NCBI RefSeq assembly: GCF_012726205.1
Contig: NZ_JAASAE010000002.1
Coordinates: forward strand, 372,001-436,000
DNA length: 64,000 bases
Source: Rhodococcus sp. HNM0569
GTDB lineage: Bacteria; Actinomycetota; Actinomycetes; Mycobacteriales; Mycobacteriaceae
Direction: 5' to 3'
In this document: one piece after another, positions 39,353 through 48,997 of the stretch
Numbering within the stretch: position 1 is the first letter of the stretch
Layout: each line of letters starts with the position of its first letter
Notes under the pieces: generated by a model
Told to the model about the DNA's origin: nothing
Seen by the model: only the letters and a program-made list of their open reading frames with translations
Database searches by the model: none
Translations under genes and position numbers: made by a program

Positions 39353-40462
39353 GTGCATCCCGACGTTTCCGCAGACCTCAACGAGCTCGACACCACGTTG
39401 CGCACGGTCGAATCCGTGCTCGACATCGACGAGTTGCGTCGCCGCATCGACGAACTCGAGCACCAGGCCGCGGACCCGACGCTGTGGGACGACCAGGAGC
39501 ACGCGCAGCGGGTCACGAGCGAGCTGTCGCACGCGCAGTCCGAGTTGCGGCGCGCGGAGGAACTGCGTCAGCGCCTCGACGACCTGCCGACGCTCTACGA
39601 GCTCGCGGAAGAGGACGGCACGAGCGAAGCGCTCGCCGACGCCGACGCCGAACGGGCGTCGCTGCGGGCCGACATCGAGGCGATGGAAGTCAAGACGATG
39701 CTGTCGGGCGAGTACGACCAGCGCGACGCGCTCGTCAACATTCGTTCCGGTGCGGGCGGCGTCGACGCCGCCGACTGGGCCGAGATGCTGATGCGCATGT
39801 ACATCCGCTGGGCCGAGAAGCGCGGCTACGGTGTCGAGGTCTACGACACCTCGTACGCAGAAGAAGCCGGCATCAAGAGCGCCACCTTCGCCGTGAAGGC
39901 GCCCTACACCTACGGCACGCTCTCGGTCGAGATGGGCACCCACCGGCTCGTCCGGATCAGCCCGTTCGACAACCAAGGCAGGCGGCAGACGTCCTTCGCC
40001 GAGGTCGAGGTGCTGCCCGTGGTCGAGACCACCGACCACATCGACATCGACGAGAACGACGTGCGTGTCGACGTGTACCGGTCGTCGGGCCCGGGCGGTC
40101 AGTCGGTCAACACCACCGACTCCGCGGTGCGCCTCACGCACGTCCCCACCGGCATCGTCGTCACGTGCCAGAACGAGAAGTCGCAGTTGCAGAACAAGGT
40201 GGCCGCGATGCGCGTGCTGCAGGCCAAGCTCCTCGAACGCAAGCGCCAGGAAGAACGCGCCGAGATGGATGCGCTCAAGGGTGACGGCGGCAACTCGTGG
40301 GGCAACCAGATGCGCTCCTACGTCCTGCATCCGTACCAGATGGTCAAGGACCTGCGCACCGAGTACGAGGTGAACAACCCGTCGGCGGTGCTCGACGGCG
40401 ACATCGACGGCTTCATCGAGTCGGGCATCCGCTGGCGGATGCGCGAAAGTCAGAAACAGTAG
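39353..40462 (+). CDS. prfB: Peptide chain release factor 2
   Basis: 369-aa RF2, which reads UGA and UAA and releases the peptide. The stop-codon reading tripeptide SPF is in [12 protein letters not shown], and the catalytic GGQ is in [15 protein letters not shown]. The frame is continuous: there is no in-frame UGA near codon 25 and no programmed +1 frameshift as in E. coli prfB, so its self-regulation by frameshifting is absent. GTG 39353 is the predicted leaderless start. First gene of the block prfB-mscS-(Thr-rich protein)-ftsE-ftsX-smpB. Confidence 0.95.
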   Translation: MHPDVSADLNELDTTLRTVESVLDIDELRRRIDELEHQAADPTLWDDQEHAQRVTSELSHAQSELRRAEELRQRLDDLPTLYELAEEDGTSEALADADAERASLRADIEAMEVKTMLSGEYDQRDALVNIRSGAGGVDAADWAEMLMRMYIRWAEKRGYGVEVYDTSYAEEAGIKSATFAVKAPYTYGTLSVEMGTHRLVRISPFDNQGRRQTSFAEVEVLPVVETTDHIDIDENDVRVDVYRSSGPGGQSVNTTDSAVRLTHVPTGIVVTCQNEKSQLQNKVAAMRVLQAKLLERKRQEERAEMDALKGDGGNSWGNQMRSYVLHPYQMVKDLRTEYEVNNPSAVLDGDIDGFIESGIRWRMRESQKQ

Positions 40463-40487
40463 CCCGGAGAACGGCCAGGAGGGCAGG

Positions 40488-41372
40488 GTGAACTTCAATC
40501 CGCTCGACGACCTGTCGGCGTGGCTGCAGCATGTCGCGCTGCCGATCGCGCTCGTCGTCACCGGTGGGTTCATCGTGGTCCGATTCGTCAGCTGGGGCGG
40601 TCTGAAGATCACCGACCGGATCGACGCGCAATTCCGGCACGGCGACGCGCTGGTGCGCTCCGAGGCGGCGAAGCATCGCCATTCGGTCGCGCAGGTCATC
40701 ACGTGGGTGGTCATCACCCTGGTGTGGATCGTGGTCACGCTGCGCGTCGTCGACATCCTGAGTCTGCCGATCGCCAGCCTCGTCGCGCCCGCGACGGTCG
40801 TCGGTGCCGCGCTCGGCTTCGGCGCGCAGCGCGTCGTGCAGGACATCCTCGCCGGATTCTTCATCATCACCGAGCGGCAGTACGGCTTCGGCGACACGGT
40901 CCGTATCGCGATCGTCGGTTCGACCGACGACGCGGAGGGCGTCGTCGAGGACGTCACGCTCCGCGTCACGCGGATGCGCAACTCCGACGGCGAGGTCATC
41001 ACGGTCCCGAACGGACAGATCGTCAAAGCTGTCAACCTGTCCAAGGACTGGGCACGCGCGGTCATCGACGTGCCGGTCCCGGCGAGCGCCGACCTCAACC
41101 GCGTCAACGAGGTACTGCACCAGGTGGGCGTCGACGCGTACGCCGACCGCTCGCTCAAGCGGTTGCTGCTCGACGAGCCCACCGTGATGGGCATCGAGAA
41201 ACTCGCCGTCGACGAGACCAGCGTGCGGGTCGTCGCGCGGACCCTGCCCGGCAAGCAGTTCCAGGTGGGGCGCGCGCTGCGCGTGCGGATCGCGACGGCG
41301 ATGCGCAGGCAGGGCATCGTGGTGTCGCCCGAGATGCAGACCGACAAGCCGCAGGAAACCTCGAATGAGTGA
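40488..41372 (+). CDS. Small-conductance mechanosensitive channel (MscS family)
   Basis: 294-aa MscS-type channel that opens under membrane tension to protect from osmotic shock. Three membrane helices are seen (about residues 17-38, 68-90, 97-125); the pore helix contains VVGAALGFGAQRVVQDILAG. The beta domain follows (YGFGDTVRI, VITVPNGQIV) and an alpha/beta cytoplasmic domain. Start GTG 40488. It overlaps the next gene by eight bases. Confidence 0.88.
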   Translation: MNFNPLDDLSAWLQHVALPIALVVTGGFIVVRFVSWGGLKITDRIDAQFRHGDALVRSEAAKHRHSVAQVITWVVITLVWIVVTLRVVDILSLPIASLVAPATVVGAALGFGAQRVVQDILAGFFIITERQYGFGDTVRIAIVGSTDDAEGVVEDVTLRVTRMRNSDGEVITVPNGQIVKAVNLSKDWARAVIDVPVPASADLNRVNEVLHQVGVDAYADRSLKRLLLDEPTVMGIEKLAVDETSVRVVARTLPGKQFQVGRALRVRIATAMRRQGIVVSPEMQTDKPQETSNE

Positions 41373-41946
41373 CGAGCACAGGCCCGGCGACCGGGCGCCC
41401 AGGCATGCGCCCCGCAGCGGTGAGATACCCAGGGTGACGACCGGCGAGATGCCCGTTGCCGAGAAGGCGGACGCGGGCCGGCGCCGAGGCGTGTTCGCAC
41501 GAGTGAAGATCCCGCCGCGACTGTTCGGTGGCAAGGTGCGCACCACCACTCTCGCGCTGTGCGTGCTGTGGATCGGCCTGTACCTGCTCAACGGGCACTT
41601 CAACCCGTCCGAGGAGGGCAGCGTGCAGGGGCCGCAGCCGGTGTCCGACGTCGCGCCTCCCCCCGCGACCACCACGACGGTCCCGCCGCCCGCGACCACC
41701 GAGCCGACCACCACCGAGACCTATCCCACGACTACCACCACGACCGGGCCCTCGCCGTCCACGTCGAGCGGCATCCGGATACCCGGAAGCGGCGAGGGTG
41801 GCGACGTCACCACCACGACCACCACGCGAGGCGGGCTGATCCCGCCGTTCTTCCTGCCGCAGCAGGAGGCCACCACCGACGAGTCGGGTGGTACCGAGGG
41901 CACCAACGGTTCGGGCGGCGCGGTCAGCGAGTCGCCCACGCAGTAG
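41365..41946 (+). CDS. Thr/Pro-rich single-pass membrane protein
   Basis: 193-aa protein with a basic cytoplasmic N-terminus (about residues 1-55), one membrane helix (TTTLALCVLWIGLYLLNGHF, about 60-80) and an extended outer tail rich in Thr and Pro (PPATTTTVPPPATTEPTTTETYPTTTTTTG), which looks like a cell-wall-spanning, possibly glycosylated stalk. No enzymatic domain. It overlaps mscS by eight bases and lies before ftsE. M. tuberculosis has a similar small proline-rich gene in the same place (Rv3103c). Role unknown; a link to the division machinery is possible from context only. Confidence 0.75.
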   Translation: MSDEHRPGDRAPRHAPRSGEIPRVTTGEMPVAEKADAGRRRGVFARVKIPPRLFGGKVRTTTLALCVLWIGLYLLNGHFNPSEEGSVQGPQPVSDVAPPPATTTTVPPPATTEPTTTETYPTTTTTTGPSPSTSSGIRIPGSGEGGDVTTTTTTRGGLIPPFFLPQQEATTDESGGTEGTNGSGGAVSESPTQ

Positions 41947-42000
41947 ACGCGCCCTTCGCACGTACGGCGGGACCGCGTGTGATGGCTACACTGGGGCACC

Positions 42001-42690
42001 GTGATCAGCGTCGAGCACCTGTCGAAGTCGTACAAGGCCTCCACCCGGCCCGCGCTGTCGGACGTGTCGGTCGAGGTCGACAAGGGCGAGTTCGTGTTCC
42101 TGATCGGCCCGTCGGGTTCCGGCAAGTCGACGTTCATGCGCCTGCTCCTGAAGGAGGAATCGCCCACGTCGGGCGACATCCACATCAGCAGGTTCCACGT
42201 CAACAAGCTGGCCTCGCGGCGCGTGCCCAAGCTGCGCCAGTCGATGGGCGTCGTGTTCCAGGATTTCCGGCTGCTCGCGAAGAAGACCGTCAGCGAGAAC
42301 GTCGCGTTCGCGCTCGAAGTGATCGGCAAGCCGCGCACCGTCATCGAACGCACCGTTCCCGAGGTGCTCGAGATGGTGGGGCTCGCCGGCAAGGCGGACC
42401 GGTTGCCGCACGAGTTGTCCGGTGGCGAGCAGCAGCGTGTCGCGATCGCGAGAGCCTTCGTCAACCGACCGCTCGTGCTGCTGTGCGACGAGCCCACCGG
42501 CAACCTCGATCCCGAGACGAGCCAGGACATCATGATGCTGCTCGAGCGGATCAATCGCACCGGAACGACCGTCGTGATGGCGACCCACGACCACCACATC
42601 GTCGACTCGATGCGCCGTCGCGTGGTCGAACTCGACCTCGGCCGGGTCGTGCGCGACGAGTCCAGGGGCGTGTACGGCGTCGGTCGCTGA
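42001..42690 (+). CDS. ftsE: Cell division ATP-binding protein FtsE
   Basis: 229-aa ABC ATPase. Walker [10 protein letters not shown] (about residues 37-45), Q-loop VFQDFRLL, signature LSGGEQQRV and Walker [13 protein letters not shown] are intact. With FtsX it forms the complex that activates peptidoglycan hydrolases at the septum. GTG 42001 is eight bases after TACACT (41987-41992), a leaderless start and a promoter internal to the block. Confidence 0.95.
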   Translation: MISVEHLSKSYKASTRPALSDVSVEVDKGEFVFLIGPSGSGKSTFMRLLLKEESPTSGDIHISRFHVNKLASRRVPKLRQSMGVVFQDFRLLAKKTVSENVAFALEVIGKPRTVIERTVPEVLEMVGLAGKADRLPHELSGGEQQRVAIARAFVNRPLVLLCDEPTGNLDPETSQDIMMLLERINRTGTTVVMATHDHHIVDSMRRRVVELDLGRVVRDESRGVYGVGR

Positions 42691-42762
42691 CGCCGAGCCA
42701 GCCCGCCCCATCCGCACGCCCCGCCTCTCCCGGGGCCGACGCCGAAGGAACGCCAACCACCG

Positions 42763-43668
42763 ATGCGCGCCAGCTTCCTGTTCAGCGAGGTTCTCACCGG
42801 CCTTCGCCGCAATGTGACCATGACGGTCGCGATGATCCTCACCACCGCGATCTCGCTCGGCCTGTTCGGCGGCGGCCTCCTCGTCGTGCAGATGGCCGGC
42901 AAGACGCAGCAGATCTTCCTCGACCGCGTCGAGGTGCAGCTGTTCCTGACCGACGACATCTCGTCCGGCGACCCGGCGTGCGAGCAGGACATCTGCAAAT
43001 CCTTGCGGAGCGACCTCGAGGACACGTCGTCGGTCGTGTCGGTGCAGTACCTCAACCGCGACGACGCGGTACGCGACGCGACGGAACGTGTGTTCAAGGA
43101 CCAGCCGGAGCTGGCGTCGCTCGTGAGCCCCGAGAGCTTCCCGGCGTCGTTCAAGGTCAAGCTCAGTGATCCGGAGCGGTTCGGCACGATCGAGCAGGAG
43201 TTCGGCTCGCGGCCCGGCGTCGAGAGCGTCCTCAACCAGCGCGATCTCGTCGACCGGTTGTTCAGCGTCCTCGACGGAGTGCGCAATGCGGCGTTCGCGA
43301 TCGCGACGGTGCAGGCGATCGCGGCGATCCTGCTCATCGCGAACACCGTGCAGATCGCCGCGTTCACCCGTCGCACCGAGGTCAGCATCATGCGGCTCGT
43401 CGGCGCCACGCGCTGGTACACGCAGTTGCCGTTCCTGCTCGAGGCGGTGGTCGCGGCCGTCGTGGGTGGTGTGCTCGCGATCGCGGGCCTGTTCACGGCG
43501 AAGAGTCTGTTCGTCGACGACGTGCTCGCCGACGTGTACGACGCGAACATCGTGGCGCGGATCACGAACGCCGACGTCCTGTTCGTGTCGCCGATCCTGC
43601 TGCTGGTCGGTGTCGGTATGGCCGCGGCCACCGCGTACATCACGCTGCGCCTCTACGTGCGCGAGTAA
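42763..43668 (+). CDS. ftsX: Cell division protein FtsX
   Basis: 301-aa permease-like partner of FtsE. Helix 1 lies about residues 20-45 (VTMTVAMILTTAISLGLFGGGLLVV). A large outer domain follows with two cysteines (DPACEQDICKSL), then three further helices at the C-terminus (FAIATVQAIAAILLIANTVQIAAF, LPFLLEAVVAAVVGGVLAIAGL and VSPILLLVGVGMAAATAYITL). The outer domain passes the ATPase signal to a wall hydrolase (RipC in mycobacteria). 72 bases after ftsE. Confidence 0.93.
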   Translation: MRASFLFSEVLTGLRRNVTMTVAMILTTAISLGLFGGGLLVVQMAGKTQQIFLDRVEVQLFLTDDISSGDPACEQDICKSLRSDLEDTSSVVSVQYLNRDDAVRDATERVFKDQPELASLVSPESFPASFKVKLSDPERFGTIEQEFGSRPGVESVLNQRDLVDRLFSVLDGVRNAAFAIATVQAIAAILLIANTVQIAAFTRRTEVSIMRLVGATRWYTQLPFLLEAVVAAVVGGVLAIAGLFTAKSLFVDDVLADVYDANIVARITNADVLFVSPILLLVGVGMAAATAYITLRLYVRE

Positions 43669-43753
43669 AAACGACTTGCCTGCACCTCTAGACTCGGACA
43701 TGTCCCTGCACACGGGACGAACACACGGCACGACGGACTGAAAGGCCCGCACA

Positions 43754-44227
43754 GTGAAGGAAAAGGGCCGGAAGGTCATCGCGACCAACCGCAAGGCGCG
43801 TCACAACTACACGATCCTCGACACCTACGAGGCGGGCATCGCGCTCGTCGGCACCGAGGTCAAGAGCCTCCGCGAAGGCAAGGCGTCGCTCGTCGACGCG
43901 TTCGCCACCGTCGACGACGGCGAAGTGTGGCTGCGCGGCCTGCACATTCCCGAGTACACGCAGGGCTCGTGGACCAACCACACGCCCCGGCGGAACCGGA
44001 AGTTGCTGCTGCACAAGCGCGAGATCGAGCACCTCGTCGGCAAGTCCCGCGAGGGCAACCAGACGCTCGTGCCGCTGTCGATGTACTTCTCCGACGGCAA
44101 GGTCAAGGTCGAACTCGCGCTCGCCAAGGGCAAGCAGGACTACGACAAGCGCCAGGACATCGCGCGACGCACCGCCGAACGCGAGGTCACGCGTGAACTC
44201 GGCCGGCGCATCAAGGGCATGCGCTGA
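43754..44227 (+). CDS. smpB: SsrA-binding protein SmpB
   Basis: 157-aa tmRNA-binding protein of trans-translation, which frees stalled ribosomes. Typical segments are [61 protein letters not shown] and [18 protein letters not shown], with the basic C-terminal tail [17 protein letters not shown]. Start GTG 43754. Its partner tmRNA gene lies 2.6 kb downstream. Confidence 0.95.
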   Translation: MKEKGRKVIATNRKARHNYTILDTYEAGIALVGTEVKSLREGKASLVDAFATVDDGEVWLRGLHIPEYTQGSWTNHTPRRNRKLLLHKREIEHLVGKSREGNQTLVPLSMYFSDGKVKVELALAKGKQDYDKRQDIARRTAEREVTRELGRRIKGMR

Positions 44228-45081
44228 GCGTTCTGCTCGCTCTCGTCGCAGCCGTCGGGTACGGCGTGAGCGATTTCGTCGGGGGCGTCGCCTCCCGCCG
44301 CGTCGCGGCGCTGCGGGTCGTCCTCGTCTCCTACCCGCTCTCGCTGCTCATCGTGCTCGCGCTCGCACCGTTCGTCGGCGGCACGATCACACCAGCAGGC
44401 ATGGCGTGGGGCGCCGCGTCGGGTCTCGCCGGCGGTGTCGCGGTGTGGTGGTTCTATCTCGCGCTCGCCGAAGGTCCGATGGCGGTCGTGTCGCCGCTCA
44501 CCGCCGTCATCGTCGCGGGCCTGCCGGTGGTGGTGGGCCTCGCGCTCGGCGAACGGCCGGGGCCGGTCGCGTACATCGGGATCGTCGTCGCGCTCGTCGC
44601 GGTCGTCCTGGTCAGCCGCGAGTCACCCGACGATGCGACCGCCGAGGTCAGTGCGCGCACCCTGAGGTTCACCAAGAAGGTCGCTCTGCTCACGTTCGGT
44701 TCGGGCGTCGCCTTCGCGCTCACCTTCGTGTCGCTGCACCAGATCGGCGACGACGGTGGGCTGTGGCCGCTCGCGCTCCAGCGGGCGTTCGCCACGCTCG
44801 TCGTGTGGGCCGTCGCGCTCGCCGCGCACCAGTTCGCCCCGCCGCGCGGGATGCCGCTGCGGCTCGCGATCTACGTGAGTGTCCTCGACGTCGTCGCCAA
44901 TGCCGCGATGATGTACGCATTCCACGGCGGCATGCTCTCGCTCGTGAGTGTGATCGGCGCTCTGTATCCGGCCGCCACGGTCCTGCTCGCGATGGTCATG
45001 CTGGGCGAGCGGGTCGGTCGCTCGCAACAGGCGGGCATGCTGCTCGCGCTCGCCGCGGTGGCGATGATCTCCGTCGCCTGA
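44224..45081 (+). CDS. EamA/DMT-family transporter, probable CTG start
   Basis: About 285-aa membrane protein of the drug/metabolite transporter superfamily with ten predicted helices in two EamA repeats. The first usable ATG/GTG in frame is GTG 44266, but this would cut helix 1 in half. The codons before it (44224-44265: CTG, then [13 protein letters not shown]) encode the missing half, and AAGGG lies six bases before the CTG, inside the smpB end. I therefore place the start at CTG 44224, overlapping the smpB stop. If GTG 44266 is used, the protein has 271 aa. Substrate unknown. Confidence 0.72.
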   Translation: MSVLLALVAAVGYGVSDFVGGVASRRVAALRVVLVSYPLSLLIVLALAPFVGGTITPAGMAWGAASGLAGGVAVWWFYLALAEGPMAVVSPLTAVIVAGLPVVVGLALGERPGPVAYIGIVVALVAVVLVSRESPDDATAEVSARTLRFTKKVALLTFGSGVAFALTFVSLHQIGDDGGLWPLALQRAFATLVVWAVALAAHQFAPPRGMPLRLAIYVSVLDVVANAAMMYAFHGGMLSLVSVIGALYPAATVLLAMVMLGERVGRSQQAGMLLALAAVAMISVA

Positions 45082-45089
45082 CCGAGCGC

Positions 45090-45662
45090 TCAGCGGCCGG
45101 TACGGGCACGCAGGTGGATGCGTTCACCTTGCTTGCCGAACAGGCTCAGTAGCTCGGCCGGGCCGTCGACGGCGCCGAACCAGTGCGGCACGCGGGTGTC
45201 GAATTCGGCGGCCTCGCCGGCCCGCAGCACGGTCTCGCGGTCACCCAGGCGCAGGCGGATCTTGCCCGAGAGCACGTAGAACCACTCGTAGCCCTCGTGC
45301 GTCTTCTGCGTCACCGGATCGTCGGTGGGTTCGACGATCAGCTTGTACGCCTGCAGGTTGCCGGGCTGGCGGGTGAGGGGGATCGACGTGTGGCTGCCGA
45401 TCTTCTGCGGCACCTGCCGCACCCGGGGATCCTGTGGCTCCGAGCGGACCAGGTCGTCGAGTGACACGCCGAGGGCGGACGCCACGGGCAGCAACAGCTC
45501 GAGGGTCGCCTTGCGGCGACCCGACTCCAGGCGCGACAGCGTGCTCACCGAGATGCCGGTCTGCTGGGCGAGGACCGCGAGGGTGAGATCGCGTTCGCCC
45601 CGCAGCGCCCGCAGGCGCGCGCCCACCGTGGCGATCGCCGCCGTCGAATCCGGGTCGTTCAT
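45090..45662 (-). CDS. XRE-family regulator with cupin domain
   Basis: 190-aa transcription factor. A helix-turn-helix of XRE type covers about residues 14-70 (RLRALRGERDLTLAVLAQQTGISVSTLSRLESG) and a small-molecule-binding cupin follows (about 105-180: EGYEWFYVLSGKIRLRLG, TRVPHWFG). Start ATG 45662 with GGAGGTGGGG upstream. It diverges from the flavoprotein at 45734 with 71 bases between, and probably controls it. Confidence 0.85.
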   Translation of the reverse strand: MNDPDSTAAIATVGARLRALRGERDLTLAVLAQQTGISVSTLSRLESGRRKATLELLLPVASALGVSLDDLVRSEPQDPRVRQVPQKIGSHTSIPLTRQPGNLQAYKLIVEPTDDPVTQKTHEGYEWFYVLSGKIRLRLGDRETVLRAGEAAEFDTRVPHWFGAVDGPAELLSLFGKQGERIHLRARTGR

Positions 45663-45733
45663 CCACCCCACCTCCGTTTGCCGTAACAGCAATTGTACTT
45701 GCCGATTCCTTCGCTCGGCGGCACTGTCGAGGT

Positions 45734-46762
45734 ATGACGGACAACGAACGAATCGACCCCTCGGTAGACCGCGTGGATGTCGCGGTACTCGGCGGCGGTG
45801 CGGCCGGACTCAGCGCGGCCCTCGTCCTCGGTGAGGCGCTGCGCAGCGTCGTCGTGATCGACAACGGTGCGCCACGCAATGCCCCCGCGACACACATTCA
45901 CGGCTACCTCACGCGGGACGCCACCAGTCCGGCGGAGTTCCTCGATGCCGGGCGGGCGCAAGCGCGCGCAGTGGGAGCACGGTTCCTGGACGCGGCGGTG
46001 GACAGCGTCGAGCAGGTGGGCGAGAGTGCGGACTGCGGGCCCGCGTTCGACGTGCGGCTGCGCGACGGGGCGATGGTGCGTGCACGGCGCGTGCTGGTCG
46101 CGACCGGCCTGGTCGACGCCTTCGACAGCGAGATCGCGGGTGTCGCGGAGCAGTGGGGCCGCGGAGTCGCGCACTGCCCGTACTGCCACGGCTACGAGGT
46201 GCGCGGTTCCGCGATCGCGGTGCTGTCGACCGATACGGCGCGCGGCGTCCACCAGGCGCTGCTCCTGCGGCAGTGGTCCGAGGACGTCACGCTGTTCATC
46301 CATAGCGGTGACGACCCCGACGAGGTGTCGGCGGAGCGGCTCGCGGCACGTGGCGTCGACGTCGTCGCCGGTCCCGTCGAGCGGCTCGAGCAGGCGGGCG
46401 ACGCCGTGACGGGTGTCGTCCTCGCGTCGGGGGAGCGGTACCCGGCCGAGTCCGTGTTCGTCGGCGCGATGCTCCGGGCGGAGCCCAACGACGCGGTGCT
46501 CACCGCGCTCGGCGCCGAGACTCGGGGCACCCCGTTCGGCCCGTTCGTGAAGGTCGACTCGATGACCTTCGCGACGTCGGTCCCGGGCGTCTACGCGGCA
46601 GGGAACGTCGTGGATCCCTCCGCGCAGGTGATCGTGAGTGCGGCGGCCGGCTACCGCGCGGCGGCGATGCTGAACTTCGATCTGGTCGAGGAGGACACCG
46701 ACGCGGCCGTCGAGGAGGCCCGGCGGTCGTCGGGAACGCGTCGTGCAGAAAAAGCGGGATGA
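45734..46762 (+). CDS. Thioredoxin reductase-like NAD(P)/FAD-dependent oxidoreductase
   Basis: 342-aa flavoprotein with two nucleotide-binding folds: VAVLGGGAAGLSAALVL (FAD) near the start, and an NAD(P) half in the middle. A CPYC pair (VAHCPYCHGYEV, about residues 147-150) sits where thioredoxin reductases carry the redox disulfide. The C-terminal PGVYAAGNVVDPSAQV closes the FAD site. Unlike housekeeping TrxB it stands next to an XRE-cupin gene rather than thioredoxin. The partner disulfide protein is not evident. Confidence 0.85.
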   Translation: MTDNERIDPSVDRVDVAVLGGGAAGLSAALVLGEALRSVVVIDNGAPRNAPATHIHGYLTRDATSPAEFLDAGRAQARAVGARFLDAAVDSVEQVGESADCGPAFDVRLRDGAMVRARRVLVATGLVDAFDSEIAGVAEQWGRGVAHCPYCHGYEVRGSAIAVLSTDTARGVHQALLLRQWSEDVTLFIHSGDDPDEVSAERLAARGVDVVAGPVERLEQAGDAVTGVVLASGERYPAESVFVGAMLRAEPNDAVLTALGAETRGTPFGPFVKVDSMTFATSVPGVYAAGNVVDPSAQVIVSAAAGYRAAAMLNFDLVEEDTDAAVEEARRSSGTRRAEKAG

Positions 46763-46819
46763 AATTGTCGGGAGGGCGCGTTACAGTGGGTGGCCCCATG
46801 AAGGACGTGGGGCACGTAC

Positions 46820-47184
46820 GGGGCTGAACGGTTTCGACTGCGTACGTTGAGACAGGGGAAGCGTGTCGGTGCAGGCAAGAGACCACCGTAAGCGTCGCTG
46901 CAACCTATAAGCGCCGATTCCAATCAGCGCGACTACGCACTCGCTGCCTAAGCGACTGCGTGTCTGTCAGCCCGGGTTCGCCCTCGACCCGGTCCCTGGC
47001 ATCAGCTAGAGGGCTTTACCGTCCGGCTCGGTCGCGGAGTCGTACGGGACAACTCACAGCGACTGGGACCGTCATCTCGACTTGTTCGCGAGATCGGGAG
47101 GTCCGAGTAGAGGCATAGCGAACTGCACACGGAGAAGCCCTGGCAAGATGCCGCAGGACCCGGGTTCAATTCCCGGCAGCTCCA
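46820..47184 (+). ncRNA. ssrA: Transfer-messenger RNA (tmRNA)
   Basis: The tRNA-like 5' end GGGGCTGAACGGTTTCGACT pairs with the 3' end CAGCTCC plus discriminator A; CCA is not encoded. The T-arm GGACCCGGGTTCAATTCCCGG is present. The tag reading frame begins at GCC 46913 and ends with TAA 46949-46951, giving ADSNQRDYALAA, one residue different from the ADSHQRDYALAA I recall for M. tuberculosis. Works with SmpB (43754-44227). A long terminator hairpin follows. Confidence 0.95.
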
Positions 47185-47187
47185 CGG

Positions 47188-47233
47188 AAAGGCCGGGCCG
47201 CGAGTCACCGAGACTCGCGGCCCGGCCTTTTTC
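47188..47233 (+). terminator. tmRNA terminator
   Basis: AAAGGCCGGGCCGCGAGTC (47188-47206) pairs perfectly with 47212-47230 around ACCGA, followed by TTC in a TTTTTC run. Confidence 0.9.
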
Positions 47234-47338
47234 TTGCGCTCGTGTCGGGCTTGCCCGGGAATCCGGCGCCCGCGCGCGGGGAGGGGAAGAATGGCACGCG
47301 TGCGCCGAACCGGTCGGCGCCCAGAACAGGGAGGTGCC

Positions 47339-48970
47339 GTGGTTCACGAACGCGCCGGGCAACCCGCTCGCCCGGAGGACCTGGTCGATCTGCCCGGTCT
47401 GGTCACCGCCTACTACACGCGCGTGCCGGACCCGGACGACCCGCGTCAGCAGGTGTCGTTCGGCACGTCGGGCCACCGCGGGTCGAGCCTGGACACCGCA
47501 TTCAACGAGACCCACATCCTCGCGATCACGCAGGCGATCGCCGAATACCGCAGACACCAGCATGTCGACGGCCCGCTGTTCCTCGGCCGCGACACGCACG
47601 GCTTGTCCGAACCGGCGTGGGTCAGCGCGATCGAGGTGCTCGCTGCGAACGACGTCACGGTGCTGATCGACTCGCGGGACGGCTACACCCCGACCCCCGC
47701 GGTCAGCCACGCGATCCTGCGCTACAACAGCAGCGGTCCGGAGTCCCAGGCCGACGGCATCGTCGTCACGCCGTCGCACAACCCGCCGCGCGACGGCGGC
47801 TTCAAGTACAACCCGCCGCACGGCGGGCCTGCCGACACCGACGCGACGGCGTGGATCGCGAAGCGGGCCAACGACCTCGTCCGGCACGACCTGCGCGGCG
47901 TGCGGCGGGTGCCCTTCGAGCAGGCACTGCGCCGCACCGAACGGTACGACTTCCTGCGCTACTACGTCGACGACCTGCCGGACGTCGTCGACCTCGAAGC
48001 GATCCGCAATGCCGGGGTGCGCATCGGCGCAGACCCACTCGGCGGCGCGAGCGTGGACTACTGGGCCGCGATCGCGGAGACCCACCGGCTCGACCTCACA
48101 GTGGTCAACCCGCTCGTCGACGCGACCTGGCGGTTCATGACACTCGACTGGGACGGCAAGATCCGCATGGACTGTTCGTCGCCGTACGCGATGGCGTCGC
48201 TGATCGACAACAAGGACCGGTTCGACCTCGCGACGGGTAACGACGCCGACGCCGACCGACACGGCATCGTCACGCCCGACGGTGGGCTGATGAATCCGAA
48301 CCACTACCTCGTGGTCGCGGTCGACTACCTCTTCGGCCGTCGCGACGGATGGGGCGCATCCGCAGGGGTCGGCAAGACGGTCGTCAGCTCGTCGATGATC
48401 GACCGCGTCGCCGCGGGCATCGACCGCACGCTCTACGAGGTTCCGGTCGGTTTCAAGTGGTTCGTTCCCGGCCTGCTCGACGGGTCGCTCGGGTTCGGCG
48501 GCGAGGAAAGTGCGGGGGCGTCGTTCCTGCGCAGGCACGGTGGGCCGTGGAGTACCGACAAGGACGGGCTCATCATGGCGCTGCTCGCGTCGGAGATCCT
48601 CGCCGTCACCGGGAGGACGCCGTCCGAGCACTACACCGAGCTCACCGAGCGGTACGGCGACCCGGCGTACGCGCGTATCGACGCGCCTGCGACGCGCGAG
48701 CAGAAGGCGCTGCTCGCGAAGCTCTCGCCCGAGCAGGTGCACGCCGACCGGCTCGCGGGCGATCCGGTGACCTCGACGCTGACGACCGCGCCGGGCAATG
48801 GTGCACCGATCGGCGGGCTGAAGGTGAGCACCGAGAACGCGTGGTTCGCGGCGCGCCCGTCCGGCACCGAGGACGTCTACAAGATCTATGCCGAGTCCTT
48901 CGAGGGACCCGAGCATCTCGCGCAGGTCCAGGACGAGGCACGGGAGCTGATCGCGCGCGTGCTCGGCTGA
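47339..48970 (+). CDS. pgm: Phosphoglucomutase (alpha-D-glucose phosphate-specific)
   Basis: 543-aa enzyme interconverting glucose 1-phosphate and glucose 6-phosphate, linking glycogen, trehalose and wall-sugar synthesis to glycolysis. Motifs: [10 protein letters not shown], the phosphoserine loop [13 protein letters not shown], the metal loop [12 protein letters not shown], the sugar loop [11 protein letters not shown] and the phosphate-binding [15 protein letters not shown]. Start GTG 47339 has GGAGG upstream and gives the family N-terminus ([16 protein letters not shown]). Confidence 0.93.
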   Translation: MVHERAGQPARPEDLVDLPGLVTAYYTRVPDPDDPRQQVSFGTSGHRGSSLDTAFNETHILAITQAIAEYRRHQHVDGPLFLGRDTHGLSEPAWVSAIEVLAANDVTVLIDSRDGYTPTPAVSHAILRYNSSGPESQADGIVVTPSHNPPRDGGFKYNPPHGGPADTDATAWIAKRANDLVRHDLRGVRRVPFEQALRRTERYDFLRYYVDDLPDVVDLEAIRNAGVRIGADPLGGASVDYWAAIAETHRLDLTVVNPLVDATWRFMTLDWDGKIRMDCSSPYAMASLIDNKDRFDLATGNDADADRHGIVTPDGGLMNPNHYLVVAVDYLFGRRDGWGASAGVGKTVVSSSMIDRVAAGIDRTLYEVPVGFKWFVPGLLDGSLGFGGEESAGASFLRRHGGPWSTDKDGLIMALLASEILAVTGRTPSEHYTELTERYGDPAYARIDAPATREQKALLAKLSPEQVHADRLAGDPVTSTLTTAPGNGAPIGGLKVSTENAWFAARPSGTEDVYKIYAESFEGPEHLAQVQDEARELIARVLG

Positions 48971-48997
48971 TCGGGACGGCTAGGATCGGGCTCGACT

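Noticed and set aside
39353-39450. Programmed frameshift in prfB
   Set aside because: The reading frame is continuous from the start with no internal UGA near codon 25.
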